The notes under the pieces were generated by a model. That model saw only the letters and a list, made by a program, of their open reading frames with translations, was not told where the DNA came from and did not search any database. From Microlunatus panaciterrae (lineage in GTDB: Bacteria > Actinomycetota > Actinomycetes > Propionibacteriales > Propionibacteriaceae), in assembly GCF_016907535.1 (NCBI RefSeq), contig NZ_JAFBCF010000001.1, positions 806,001 to 870,000 on the forward strand: a DNA stretch of 64,000 nucleotides, in the 5' to 3' direction. Shown here piece by piece: positions 25,399-36,379 of this stretch (positions are counted from its first letter, which is position 1; every line of letters begins with the position of its first letter). The translations under genes were made by a program, and so were the position numbers.

Positions 25399-26401
25399 GC
25401 GGAGCGATGTCGGCGAAGGTCTTGGGGCCGATCCCTGCCACCTCCTGGAGCTCCTCAACCCGAGTGAACCGGCCGTGCTCGGTGCGCCAGGCAAGAATCT
25501 TATCGGCGGTGACCGGGCCCACCCCGGGCAGATCCTCCAACTGCTGCGCCGTGGCAGTGTTGAGATCGACCATTGCACCGGAACCATCCGAGCCGGTACC
25601 GGTCCCACCGGCTGCGCCGTTGCCGTCGCGCACCTCGCCCGCGGGGTCCCGGGTGGTGCCGACCAGCACCTGCTGGCCGTCGCTCAGGATCTGGGCGAGG
25701 TTGAGGCTGCCCGGCCGAGCGTCACGTGTCAGGCCGCCGGCAGCGTGCAGAGCGTCGGCAACGCGTGCTCCCTGCGGCAGGCTGACGACGCCGGGCTTCC
25801 GTACGGCTCCGAGGACATGCACCATGATCATCGTCGGAGTCGGCACGGGCGTGTTCACCGGCGTCGCTGCGGCCGCGGGTGGCGAGCTCACGGGCGTGGC
25901 CAGCGCCACGGGCCGAGCTCTCAACACCGACCAGCCGGCTGCAGCGATCCCGATCAGCGCCAGGACGCACAGCACCACCAGGTGGGTGCGGGTGAACCGT
26001 GCCCTGAGCGGCTCCGGCATCGGCGGCAGATCGAGCTGCTCGGTTGTCGCCGGCGAACCGGCGCCGACCGGTCGGCTCTCGCGGGTCCGCCGCTGGGGTG
26101 GGGCCGACACGGGCTCCTCGTCGTCCCAGTACTCCGATGGCTCAAGAGGGGGTGGGTCGATGCGTCGCGCCGTGAACGGCGTAGCAGTGACCTTGCCAGC
26201 GTGGCCATCCCCGGCAACGGCGCGCCCTTTCGGCTGCCGCTGGCGGGAGCCGGTGACCAGGGCGGTCGAGGTCAGCGGGGGGCTGCTGGTGGTCCCGACC
26301 GCCCTGGCACGTCGTGGGCCATTCTCGGCCAGGATGTGTGCCAACCGCTCGCGCACCTCGGCGGCCAGCAACGGGTCCTCCCTGCCTCGACGTCCCACCA
26401 T
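25385..26401 (-). CDS. comEA: ComEA-type DNA-binding competence protein
   Basis: A 338-residue membrane-anchored DNA receptor. Layout: a long cytosolic, disordered N-terminus (1-135), a membrane helix (about 139-160), a proline-rich stalk, an SLBB domain (about 191-248; VHVLGAVRKPGVVSLPQGARV) and a tandem helix-hairpin-helix DNA-binding region at the C-terminus (about 276-338; VDLNTATAQQLEDLPGVGP and EVAGIGPKTFADIAPHVRV). The N-terminal tail is longer than in Bacillus ComEA, as usual in actinobacteria. It overlaps comEC by 14 bp, indicating coupled translation. Confidence 0.92.
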   Translation of the reverse strand: MVGRRGREDPLLAAEVRERLAHILAENGPRRARAVGTTSSPPLTSTALVTGSRQRQPKGRAVAGDGHAGKVTATPFTARRIDPPPLEPSEYWDDEEPVSAPPQRRTRESRPVGAGSPATTEQLDLPPMPEPLRARFTRTHLVVLCVLALIGIAAAGWSVLRARPVALATPVSSPPAAAATPVNTPVPTPTMIMVHVLGAVRKPGVVSLPQGARVADALHAAGGLTRDARPGSLNLAQILSDGQQVLVGTTRDPAGEVRDGNGAAGGTGTGSDGSGAMVDLNTATAQQLEDLPGVGPVTADKILAWRTEHGRFTRVEELQEVAGIGPKTFADIAPHVRV

Positions 26402-26522
26402 GTCGTGACGTTAAGGAAGTCCGGTCGGGACGGTCAGCCTCGGCTGTGATCTGTGGATGACGCTGGAGAGAGGTGTCGGGCTGTGGACAAGGGAAGCGTT
26501 TGGCTTGCGGCTCGGGCGCGCC

Positions 26523-26640
26523 GCCCTTCGACAGGCTCAGGGCGCGGTCAGGCTCCGGGGTGTGGGGGTGGCCCTTCGACAGGCTCAGGGCACATGGTCA
26601 GGTCAGGGCGCGAGGTCAGGCTCAGGGCGCGGGGTCAGGG
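26523..26640. repeat. REP-like repeat cluster 1
   Basis: Two close copies of CCCTTCGACAGGCTCAGGGC occur at 26523-26545 and 26571-26593, followed by partial units ending in TCAGGGCGCGGGGTC. The 5' and 3' ends of each unit (GCCCT and AGGGC) can pair. The last partial unit supplies the stop codon of the degV gene (26635-26637). The 233-bp gap between degV and comEA holds nothing else recognisable. Confidence 0.7.
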
Positions 26641-27501
26641 AACGGCGGGGGATACGACGAGGCCGACGGTGCCGGGACCGGCATGCACGCCGAGGACCGC
26701 GCTCACCTCCGAGATGGTGATCTCGCCCAGAGTGGAGACCCGGCCACGAAGGCGCTGCAGCAGATGCTCAGCGCACTCGCGGTTGTCCAGGTGGTGGATC
26801 TCGACCTCCACCGCAGCGGCCGAACCGGCGGCACGGGCAAGGGCAGCCACCCCCAGCTCTTCCATCCGCAGCATCGCCTTGGAGGTCGTCCGGACCCGCT
26901 CAAACGGGCGGATCTCCCCGCCGGTCACCCTGAGCAGAGGCTTGACCGACAGGGCGGAGCCGAGCATGGCAGCCGCTGCGCCGATCCGGCCACCCCTGCG
27001 CAGATACTCCAGCGTGTCCACATAGAAGAAGATCTCGCTCGCCGCGGCGCGCCGTCGCACCAGCTCGGAGACCTCGGCGGCGCCCGCTCCCCTGCTGGCC
27101 AGGTCCGCCCCAGCCAGCACGGCGAAGCCTGCCGCCATCGCCATCGTGCCGCTATCCACAACCGTGACCGCAATCGGCGCCGTCCTGGCCGCGACCTCGG
27201 CCGCCTCGCAGGTGCCCGAGATCCTGCTGCTCAGGTGTACCGACACCACCTCCGCGTACCCCCGCTCCGCCAACCCCTCATACATGATCTTGAACGCCTC
27301 GGGTGAAGGTCGTGACGTGCTGACCCGCTTCCTCGCCCGCAGCGCACGAGCCACCTCTGCCGGCGTCACCGACTCCTCCGACTCCGGCCGGCTGATGCCG
27401 TCGATGACCACCTGCAGAGGAACCACGCCGACTCCGGCCCGATCTGCCCGCAACGACCCCAGCGACGCCGTAGAGTCGGTCACCACCGCGACGCCTGCCA
27501 T
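26635..27501 (-). CDS. DegV-family fatty-acid-binding protein
   Basis: A 288-residue two-domain protein. DegV/FakB proteins bind a fatty acid and present it to the FakA kinase. The fold signature is clear: VAVVTDSTASLG at the start, STSRPSPEAF, VSVHLSSRISGTCEAAE and DTLEYLRRGGRIG. The ATG at 27501 (MAGVAVVTDS) is chosen: a TACTCT hexamer lies six bases before it, suggesting a leaderless message, and the 28 upstream codons do not resemble the family. The gene belongs to the conserved leuS-degV-comEA-comEC neighbourhood. No fakA is present. Confidence 0.88.
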   Translation of the reverse strand: MAGVAVVTDSTASLGSLRADRAGVGVVPLQVVIDGISRPESEESVTPAEVARALRARKRVSTSRPSPEAFKIMYEGLAERGYAEVVSVHLSSRISGTCEAAEVAARTAPIAVTVVDSGTMAMAAGFAVLAGADLASRGAGAAEVSELVRRRAAASEIFFYVDTLEYLRRGGRIGAAAAMLGSALSVKPLLRVTGGEIRPFERVRTTSKAMLRMEELGVAALARAAGSAAAVEVEIHHLDNRECAEHLLQRLRGRVSTLGEITISEVSAVLGVHAGPGTVGLVVSPAVP

Positions 27502-27507
27502 GGCGCA

Positions 27508-27513
27508 AGAGTA
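27508..27513 (-). promoter_or_regulatory. Leaderless -10 of degV (TACTCT)
   Basis: On the minus strand TACTCT is followed by six bases (TGCGCC) and then the degV ATG, so transcription should begin at the start codon. Confidence 0.45.
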
Positions 27514-27573
27514 GGACACCCGACAGGTACCTTTGGTGCCAACACGGTGCCGAAGTGAGCAGGAGTACGACCA

Positions 27574-28536
27574 ATGCCCCACCACTCCCGACGGGTCTGG
27601 CGTGCATCCCCTGGCTCACTGGTCATGGTGATCGCCTTCATGGCCGTCGCCGGCCTCTGCCTGCCGGCGCTGGCCTACCTGATCTACCGATCGCAGCATG
27701 ACCCTGTCGTTCCGATGGTGCTGAGTGTGCTCACCATCCTTGCGTTGCTCTACGCCTGGCGCTTCGGCCTGCATCCCCAGCTGCGCGCGGATGATCAGGG
27801 GGTGACCATCCGCAACCCGTTCCGCCGCCATGGATTCGCCTGGGAGGACGTCTCCTTGATCGCACCCGGTGAGAACGGGCTGGTGATCGGTTCCGAGGAG
27901 GAACAGGCCGAGGCGTGGTGCGTGCAGAAGTCCAACCACGCGACAAGACAGGGCAAGCACACCAGGGCAGACCGGATATCGGCGCAGCTCTTCGACCTGC
28001 TGGAGGAGGCCACCGGACCGCTCACCGAGCAGCACCTGCCCGGGGTGCGGCTCCGCCGCGCCCGCCCGTACGAGGACGAGCTGCTCACCACGCTCGAACG
28101 CGCCGCCAGCGAGGCAGCGCTGAGCCATGTCTTCCCGCCCGAGCAGTTCCCCTACCCCGTGGACACCGTTCGGGCCCGCTGGCGCAGCCTGCTGCGGGAC
28201 AGGCAGGCCAGCATCCGCCTTCTCGAGGTCGAGGGCGAGCCTGTCGGGTTCGTCGCCTACGACTCCAGCACGGTGCGGCATCTGGGGATCCTGCCGGAGC
28301 AGATGCGTCGCGGCTATGGGACGTTGCTGCTGGAGCACGCCACCTCCGAGATTTTCGACCGGGCTGCGCCGTCCGCGGCGCTGTGGGTGCTCGAGGACAA
28401 CAAGATCGCGCGCGACTTCTACCTCGGCCAGGGTTGGGTGGAGACCGATGATCGCCGCGAGTGCGCGTTCCCACCCGGCCCGACAGAGATGATGATGACC
28501 AAGCGCAACCCGGCTGCGCCGCGGCGGAGTCGATGA
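27574..28536 (+). CDS. Membrane-anchored PH domain fused to GNAT acetyltransferase
   Basis: A 320-residue fusion. Two N-terminal membrane helices (about 17-37 and 46-64) precede a bacterial PH-like domain (about 70-150; LRADDQGVTIRNPFRRHGFAW) and a C-terminal GNAT domain (about 158-315) with the acetyl-CoA loop EQMRRGYGTLLLEHA and the LEDNKIARDFYLGQGW motif. GNAT enzymes move an acetyl group to an amine; the substrate is unknown. AGGAG lies eight bases before the ATG. PH domains of this kind often occur alone; fusion to GNAT is unusual and could place acetylation at the membrane. Confidence 0.8.
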   Translation: MPHHSRRVWRASPGSLVMVIAFMAVAGLCLPALAYLIYRSQHDPVVPMVLSVLTILALLYAWRFGLHPQLRADDQGVTIRNPFRRHGFAWEDVSLIAPGENGLVIGSEEEQAEAWCVQKSNHATRQGKHTRADRISAQLFDLLEEATGPLTEQHLPGVRLRRARPYEDELLTTLERAASEAALSHVFPPEQFPYPVDTVRARWRSLLRDRQASIRLLEVEGEPVGFVAYDSSTVRHLGILPEQMRRGYGTLLLEHATSEIFDRAAPSAALWVLEDNKIARDFYLGQGWVETDDRRECAFPPGPTEMMMTKRNPAAPRRSR

Positions 28537-28611
28537 GGACCGTTGTCTGGAGCGGTCCCGTCTTCGAGAGCAGGGGCGGGAGCCCCGCCTATCGCGGTTG
28601 GGGGCCCGACC

Positions 28612-29595
28612 ATGCCTAGACGGTTCCAGGCCCTCTGGGTCTCGCTGGGGGTGCTGGCCCTTCCGCCAGGTCTGCTGGCCACCTTTCTGCGCGTGTCCGC
28701 GCCCACTGATGACATCCCGGCGATGGCCGCCTCGTTCATCCCGTTCGGGCTGCTCGCCTTCCTGGCGGCGTTCATCTTCCTCGGGGTGGCACTCGTGCGG
28801 GCGAGGACACGCCTCGCCCTCGGCGTGCTCTTCGCCATCACCGCCTGCCTGCTTGCCCTGCAGCTGTCGTGGATCATCCCCTACTACACTCCGGATGATC
28901 GCCAGGCAACCACCGCACCAGTGACGTTGATGAGCCTCAACCTGCTCGCCGGCCAGGCCGATCCGAGCCAGGTCATGGCTCAGGCGCGCAGGGCTGATCT
29001 TGTCGTGCTGCTGGAGTACACACCGGCCGAGGCCGACGCCTTGCACGGTCTCGGCATCGACCAGCGCTTCCCTTACTCCGTTGGCGATCCCCGCCCGGGC
29101 GACTTCGCCGGCTCGGCCATCTATTCCCGGTATCCGTTGACCGACCCGCAGCCACTCCCGGAGATGTCCTTTCCCCAATGGATGGTGACGACGCGGTTGC
29201 CGGGCATCGGAGCAGTTCAGGTGGTGGCGGCACATCCGTGCAACCCGCTCTGTGGCAGCGGCCGCTGGAACCTGGAGCACCGACAGCTGCGCCGCAGCGT
29301 CAGGCCCTACCTGAACCGGAGGTTGATCATCGCCGGCGACTTCAACGCGGTCAATGATCATCAGCCGATGCGTGACCTTCGCAGCGACGGTCTCCGCGGT
29401 GCAGACGACCTGGTTGGCGCGGGCTGGCTGCCGACCTACCCTGCGAAGGGTCGGATCCCGCCCATCATCGGCATCGACCACGTCATGCTCAGCCCACTCC
29501 TGACAGCAACCGCGATCGAGACGTTCCGGGTGGACGGCACCGATCATCTGGGACTGATCACCCGGGTGGCCGGCACCACCCGGCGGGAGAGATGA
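28612..29595 (+). CDS. Membrane-bound endonuclease/exonuclease/phosphatase-family protein
   Basis: A 327-residue protein with three N-terminal membrane helices (to about residue 95) and an extracytoplasmic EEP domain. EEP active-site features are present: LMSLNLLAGQ, the acidic LVVLLEYT, RLIIAGDFNAV and the final IDHVMLS and DHLGL. These proteins hydrolyse phosphodiesters of DNA, lipids or nucleotides; no specificity can be read here. The ATG at 28612 is preferred to an upstream TTG at 28543. Neighbours are not functionally linked. Confidence 0.82.
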   Translation: MPRRFQALWVSLGVLALPPGLLATFLRVSAPTDDIPAMAASFIPFGLLAFLAAFIFLGVALVRARTRLALGVLFAITACLLALQLSWIIPYYTPDDRQATTAPVTLMSLNLLAGQADPSQVMAQARRADLVVLLEYTPAEADALHGLGIDQRFPYSVGDPRPGDFAGSAIYSRYPLTDPQPLPEMSFPQWMVTTRLPGIGAVQVVAAHPCNPLCGSGRWNLEHRQLRRSVRPYLNRRLIIAGDFNAVNDHQPMRDLRSDGLRGADDLVGAGWLPTYPAKGRIPPIIGIDHVMLSPLLTATAIETFRVDGTDHLGLITRVAGTTRRER

Positions 29596-29659
29596 GGCGC
29601 ACCAGACGACGGGGCCTAGCCCCGTTTCCGACGCAGGCTCACCTACTCGCCCGGTGCGC

Positions 29660-29665
29660 TAGCAT
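29660..29665 (+). promoter_or_regulatory. Candidate -10 (TAGCAT) before the pentapeptide-repeat gene
   Basis: TAGCAT in the context GCTAGCATC lies 74 bases before the ATG at 29740. The same context occurs before the pseudokinase gene. Confidence 0.3.
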
Positions 29666-29739
29666 CAGGATCTCACCAGGTGGCGCCGACCGGAAGATCT
29701 GCGTCGATGTTGATCTGCCATCGGTGAGTGGGGAACGAG

Positions 29740-30930
29740 ATGGAACGGAAGTGGATCCTCGGGCTCGGGCTCGGGCTGGCCGCCGTAGCCGTCGCCCTGC
29801 TCGGCGTCGTGATCGGGCTGGCCTGGCGGCCCACCGCCCCAGCGACAGCCACCGCCGGTCTCTCCTCGGCTCAGCTGCAGGAGGAGAAGCTGAGGCAGGA
29901 GATCAGGGCCCTGGAGATCTCCAACGCCCAGGCCTCCGGCCCGCAGCACGCCTTCCTTGCCTGGGCGCCCTTCATCACCGCACTCGGCGCGATCGTGGCT
30001 GTCGGCGCGACGCTGTGGAAACAGTCGAGCGAGCTGACAGCCGCCCGGCTCCAGCTCAGCGACGAACACGAGAAGTCACGCATCGCGCAGGAGCAGTGGC
30101 GCGCCGAGTTCCTCGAAGACCAACGCAACGCCCGCAGCCAGCGTGACGACGAGTCACTGCGACGCTTCGACTCCAACCTGACCTCGGTCATCACCAATCT
30201 CGGTTCGGCGTCCGAGACGCTCCAGGTCAACGCAGCCGCCGCGCTGGCGACGTATCTGAAACCCCGCTATGCCGCGTTCCACCAGGACCTGCTCTTCGTC
30301 ATTTCGGCGAACCTGCGGCTCCGTCCCGGTGAGGCGGTCGTCCGGGTGCTGCGCTCCGACCTCGAGCGGTTGCTGCGGCTCATCCTCGACCGCACCGCAG
30401 TCACCGCAGGCGAACTGCCGTCGGAGCTCGACCTGGCCCGGGCTCGGCTGGACCGGTTGGACCTGTCCGGTCTGGACCTCCGAGGCATCGCCGTCGACGT
30501 GGCATTCGCCGACCTGACCGGAGCCCGGATGGTGGGAACCCTGCTGCCCCGGCTGAAGGCTCGGGAGGTGATCTTGGAGGGAGCGCACTGTTCGCGGGCA
30601 GATCTCGGCGAGGCCAGGCTCAATGGAGCCCACGCTCGTGGCGTCGTGATGCACGGCACCAACCTGGTCTCAGCCACGCTGAAGAACGCCGACCTCCAGG
30701 GGGCTCAGTTCCAGCAAGCCAGGCTGCAGGAGGCCCATTTCGAGGGTGCCGTCCTGGTCGGCGCCAACTTCACCGACGCGGACGTGGCGAATGCGTTCTT
30801 CTGGAAGGCGACTTTCGACGATGCGGCACTGATCAGCATCGCCGGAGGCGCCCACCGATGGCGTGAGAACACCAACTTCGACGCCGCGACCAGGGCGCGA
30901 CTCGAGCAGCTCGCCGCACCCTCTGGCTGA
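29740..30930 (+). CDS. Membrane-anchored pentapeptide-repeat protein
   Basis: A 396-residue protein with two N-terminal membrane helices (near residues 5-30 and 75-95), a charged coiled-coil-like stretch (about 100-150; QLSDEHEKSRIAQEQWRAE), a helical middle part and a C-terminal right-handed pentapeptide helix (about 225-360) with units such as LDLSG, ADLTG, ADLGE, ADLQG and ANFTD. The ATG at 29740 follows GGGGAA; a GTG four codons upstream is possible. Pentapeptide proteins act as scaffolds or DNA mimics; its role is unknown. It converges on leuS with 27 bp between stops. Confidence 0.82.
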   Translation: MERKWILGLGLGLAAVAVALLGVVIGLAWRPTAPATATAGLSSAQLQEEKLRQEIRALEISNAQASGPQHAFLAWAPFITALGAIVAVGATLWKQSSELTAARLQLSDEHEKSRIAQEQWRAEFLEDQRNARSQRDDESLRRFDSNLTSVITNLGSASETLQVNAAAALATYLKPRYAAFHQDLLFVISANLRLRPGEAVVRVLRSDLERLLRLILDRTAVTAGELPSELDLARARLDRLDLSGLDLRGIAVDVAFADLTGARMVGTLLPRLKAREVILEGAHCSRADLGEARLNGAHARGVVMHGTNLVSATLKNADLQGAQFQQARLQEAHFEGAVLVGANFTDADVANAFFWKATFDDAALISIAGGAHRWRENTNFDAATRARLEQLAAPSG

Positions 30931-30957
30931 GCTTCTCAGGTCGGGCGCCCCCTGCGG

Positions 30958-33447
<2,490 letters not shown>

Positions 33448-33499
33448 TGCTCTCATCTCCTCGTCGGTCGCACGGCCCGGTCCGGTTGGACTGGGCATG

Positions 33500-33540
33500 A
33501 AAAAGCCCCTCGTCGGTGCCCTGATCGGGGCACGAGGGGC
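33500..33540 (-). terminator. Attenuator terminator of leuS
   Basis: On the minus strand nine-base arms GCCCCTCGT (33540-33532) and ACGAGGGGC (33513-33505) enclose an inner GCCC/GGGC pair and are followed at once by five T residues (33504-33500). It is a textbook intrinsic terminator placed between the leader peptide and the leuS start, so it must be conditionally bypassed for leuS to be expressed. Confidence 0.8.
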
Positions 33541-33541
33541 G

Positions 33542-33583
33542 GCCGCGTGGACCATGTCGGCCCATCGGGCCAGGCCACGCGGC
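33542..33583 (-). promoter_or_regulatory. Leader hairpin 1 (pause/anti-antiterminator) of the leuS attenuator
   Basis: Nine-base arms GCCGCGTGG (33583-33575) and CCACGCGGC (33550-33542) with an inner GGCCC/GGGCC pair start in the stop codon of the leader peptide. A ribosome stalled on the leucine codons would cover the 5' arm. The freed inner segment GATGGGCCGA (33566-33557) can pair imperfectly with the terminator 5' arm region 33535-33523, a plausible antiterminator. Confidence 0.6.
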
Positions 33584-33609
33584 TAACTAAGAAGTGCGAC
33601 ACACTGCAT
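33583..33609 (-). CDS. leuS leader peptide MQCVALLS
   Basis: An eight-residue ORF, MQCVALLS, lies just upstream of the leuS attenuator. Its two adjacent leucines use CTT CTT, a rare leucine codon in this high-G+C DNA, so translation would stall when leucyl-tRNA is scarce. There is no ribosome-binding site: the ATG is seven bases after a TACAAT -10, predicting a leaderless message that begins with the AUG. Leader-peptide attenuators ahead of leuS have been predicted in some Streptomyces; the same logic applies here. Confidence 0.7.
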   Translation of the reverse strand: MQCVALLS

Positions 33610-33615
33610 AGCCGC

Positions 33616-33621
33616 ATTGTA
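33616..33621 (-). promoter_or_regulatory. -10 (TACAAT) of the leuS leader promoter
   Basis: On the minus strand TACAAT is followed by six bases and then the leader ATG, which would be +1. The -35 region is G-rich with no clear consensus. Confidence 0.6.
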
Positions 33622-33663
33622 GCCCACCGCCCGCCACCCGCCGGAACCGTCGGTGCTCGCGGT

Positions 33664-33669
33664 TAGCGT
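33664..33669 (+). promoter_or_regulatory. Leaderless -10 (TAGCGT) of the winged-helix gene
   Basis: TAGCGT is followed by seven bases and then the GTG at 33677; no ribosome-binding sequence is present. The leuS leader promoter is divergent, with the two -10 elements only 42 bp apart. Confidence 0.4.
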
Positions 33670-33676
33670 TGCTTGC

Positions 33677-34804
33677 GTGAGGCTCAGCGAGGACGACCTG
33701 CGCGTCCGCACCCTGGGGCGCCAGTTCCCGCGGATCCGCGGCCGCGGGCCGACGGCGGTGCTCGAGCTGTTCGACCGGGTCGGGCCGGTTCAGTCGCAGG
33801 TGCCGAGGGCTCCCTTCCTGGCTGTGGCGTCGCGGCTGCCGGGGACGACCTACGCCACCATGACGGACCTGTTCGCGAGGCACCGGCTGGTCAAGACCAG
33901 CAACATCCGCGGCACCGTCCACACCAGCACTCGGCGGCAGTTCGGCTGGCTGAACGCGGTGGCCGCCCGAACCAGGGCCAACGCGCTGCGCAGCAACCTC
34001 AGGCTCAGCAGGCTCACCGTGGACGAGGTTGCGGCCCAGATCGAGCGGTTCTGCGCCGACGACTGGCGGCCGCGCGCCGAGATCGTGGCCCACACCCTGT
34101 CCTGGGTGGCCGACCAGGAGGCGACTCCGGACATCGCCGACCTGGACGCGCCCGGGGTGCACAATCTGATCTGGGGCCACAGTGGGCTGATCCGCCGCCC
34201 CCGCGATGCGGCCTGGGAGAAGCGCACCGACATCTACCACCGGACCGCTGCGGTGATCCTGCCGGACCTTCAACCTGTCGACGCCGACCAGGCGGTGACC
34301 GAGCTGGTCCGGCTGCATCTCGGCGCGTACGGCCCGGCCACCCGCCGTGACCTGGCGTTCTTCCTCGGCGAGGGCAGCACCCGCATCGACCGGGCCCTCG
34401 AGCGTCTCGGCGACGAGGTCGTCCGGCTCAGCGGTCCGGGGACGGCGCCCTATCTCGATCTGGCCGACCCCCCGACCGGCGGGCAGGTCGATCCAGGACT
34501 TCGGCTGCTGCCCGAGTTCGACGGGCTGTTGCTGGGCTACCACCAGAGCGGGCGGTACCGGTTCATCGACGAAGCTCACCTGCCCCAGATCTGGGCCAAG
34601 GCGAACGGGCTGTTCTCCCCCGTCGTGCTGCATGAGGGCCGCTTGGTCGCGAGCTGGCGGACGCTGACCAGCGGCAGCCGGACGGACGTCGAGGTGCAGA
34701 TGTTCCCCGGTCTGCGCCGGCTCGGCGAGGACCTGTTCAGCGGGCCGGTCGCCGCCCTCGAGGCGATTCTCGGCCTGCACGTGAACGACGTCCGAGTGGG
34801 CTGA
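33677..34804 (+). CDS. Winged-helix DNA-binding protein (HTH_42/AlkZ-like)
   Basis: A 375-residue protein of the winged-helix family that includes AlkZ/AlkX DNA glycosylases, which unhook interstrand crosslinks. Family features are RVRTLGRQFPRIRG at the start, VQSQVPRAPFLAVASRLPG, the IRGTVHTSTRRQF segment and the C-terminal LLPEFDGLLLGY...R region. Three consecutive winged-helix units are expected. I cannot see a certain match to the AlkZ QxQ catalytic motif, although VQSQV has that spacing. The GTG at 33677 is taken as the start since it abuts a -10 hexamer. Confidence 0.78.
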   Translation: MRLSEDDLRVRTLGRQFPRIRGRGPTAVLELFDRVGPVQSQVPRAPFLAVASRLPGTTYATMTDLFARHRLVKTSNIRGTVHTSTRRQFGWLNAVAARTRANALRSNLRLSRLTVDEVAAQIERFCADDWRPRAEIVAHTLSWVADQEATPDIADLDAPGVHNLIWGHSGLIRRPRDAAWEKRTDIYHRTAAVILPDLQPVDADQAVTELVRLHLGAYGPATRRDLAFFLGEGSTRIDRALERLGDEVVRLSGPGTAPYLDLADPPTGGQVDPGLRLLPEFDGLLLGYHQSGRYRFIDEAHLPQIWAKANGLFSPVVLHEGRLVASWRTLTSGSRTDVEVQMFPGLRRLGEDLFSGPVAALEAILGLHVNDVRVG

Positions 34805-34810
34805 CGGGTG

Positions 34811-36379
34811 TCAGATCAGCTTCAGCGCCAGATAGAGGTCCGCCCTGTCGGCCGTCACGCCGGTATCCCGATCGGTCAGCTCCTCGATCCGGGCGATCCG
34901 GTAACGCACCGTGTTGAGATGGACATGGGTCAGCTCCGCCGTCCGCACCCAGGAGCAGCCGGTCTCCAGGTACGCCGACAGGGTCGGGAGCAGCTGGCCG
35001 CCGTAGCGGGCGTCGTACTGGAGCAGCCGGCCCAGCACGGACTCGACGAACTGTCGTCGGAGCTCACCCGGGACGGTCAGCAGCAGTCGGGCCGCAGTGC
35101 TGACGTCCTCCCCGGCGGAGAGGGCCACCCCCGATCCACCCTGCTGGCCGGCCAGCTGCATGCCGTACTGGGCGAACCTGTAGGCACCGCCGAGGTCGAC
35201 CACTGACACCGGCCGGCTGGTGCCCACCCGAAGCAGGTCGGGTACGAGCCCCGGGCCGACCCGGCGCAGAGCGGCAGCGAGCCGATCGACCGATGATGCC
35301 TCCTCGGGGTCCGCCTGGCCCTCCACCTCGGCGGGCATCACGACCACCGCCCGCCCCTGGGCATCCACGCCCACCAGCGGCTGAGCGTGGTGCGCCACAG
35401 CGTCGGCCAGCACCCAGCGGGCGACGTCACGCAGATCCGGCCGGTCCACGATCTCGGCGATCGCCACCACCAGCTTCTGGTCGGGCCGCAGTCCCGCCTG
35501 ACGCAGATAGACCCCGATCTCGGTCGGGTCGCTGTCGGCATCCAGCAGCTTCACCAGCCGCTCCGTGGTGTCCGCCCAGCCGAGCAGCTGACCGAGGTCG
35601 CGGGCCCGGTACAGGCCGGCAACCACGCTCAGCTCCTGCGCCATCTCCGTGACCACCGGATCCCAGCTGTCCCGCTGACCCGAGACGAACAGGAACCAGG
35701 CCGTAGCCCGGTGGTCGTCCGGACCGGCGACCAGGAAGCCACTCAGCCGGCTGCCGTCGGTGATGGTCACCTGGAACCGGTCGGAGCTGGCACCAACCGC
35801 CCGCTCGGTGACCAGCTCGAGGTCGTCAGCGGCAAGCAGGCCCTGTGACGTCGCCACCTGCCGTCCGGTGGCGGTGACGATCCAAAGCTGTTGCCCCATC
35901 TGGGCGGCGGTCCGCTCGACCAGCTCGTTCAGCATCCGGCCCTGGTGGACGTCGGTCAGCAGCTCGAGATGCCGCCGCAGACTTGCCTGCAGCCGGGCCA
36001 GCCGAGCGCCGGCCAGGGCCTGTGACACATGGGCGGTGACGGCGGCGAACGAGACGTCTGCCGGGACGGAGAAGAGCGGCAGGTGGTGGCGCCGACAGGC
36101 CGCCACCAGATCCTCCGGCACGTACCCGTACAGGCTGTCGCCGGCCATCAGAGCGGTCGTGCCGGCCTCGGCCAGTGCGGCGACGAACACCTCGCTGTCG
36201 GCAGCCTTGCGTCGCCACATCATCTGGGTCAGCACCAGCTGGCCTGGTCTGAGATAGCGCTGTGGATGGAGCAGATCGGTGGTGTAGACCCACCGCACCT
36301 CTCGAGCCATCATGTCGGGATCGCAGTAGAGGGTCTTGATCCGCAGACCGGGGGCGGCGACCACCTCACCCAGTCGCAT
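34811..36379 (-). CDS. PucR-family transcriptional regulator
   Basis: A 522-residue regulator: N-terminal PucR domain (about 1-130; MRLGEVVAAPGL, TQMMWRR), a middle GAF/GGDEF-like CdaR region (about 290-410) and a C-terminal PucR/CdaR helix-turn-helix (about 455-515) with TLSAYLETGCSWVRTAELTH and the highly conserved HLNTVRYRIARIEEL. The ATG at 36379 has GGAGG seven bases upstream and is preferred to an upstream ATG. PucR proteins often control purine, amino acid or amine catabolism; no such gene is adjacent, so the target is unknown. Confidence 0.88.
   Translation of the reverse strand: MRLGEVVAAPGLRIKTLYCDPDMMAREVRWVYTTDLLHPQRYLRPGQLVLTQMMWRRKAADSEVFVAALAEAGTTALMAGDSLYGYVPEDLVAACRRHHLPLFSVPADVSFAAVTAHVSQALAGARLARLQASLRRHLELLTDVHQGRMLNELVERTAAQMGQQLWIVTATGRQVATSQGLLAADDLELVTERAVGASSDRFQVTITDGSRLSGFLVAGPDDHRATAWFLFVSGQRDSWDPVVTEMAQELSVVAGLYRARDLGQLLGWADTTERLVKLLDADSDPTEIGVYLRQAGLRPDQKLVVAIAEIVDRPDLRDVARWVLADAVAHHAQPLVGVDAQGRAVVVMPAEVEGQADPEEASSVDRLAAALRRVGPGLVPDLLRVGTSRPVSVVDLGGAYRFAQYGMQLAGQQGGSGVALSAGEDVSTAARLLLTVPGELRRQFVESVLGRLLQYDARYGGQLLPTLSAYLETGCSWVRTAELTHVHLNTVRYRIARIEELTDRDTGVTADRADLYLALKLI

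Noticed and set aside
26523-26640. CRISPR array
   Set aside because: Repeat units are short, irregularly spaced and imperfect, with no uniform spacers and no cas genes.
33499-33621. T-box riboswitch before leuS
   Set aside because: No T-box sequence or specifier-loop architecture is visible; the leader ORF plus terminator explains the region better.
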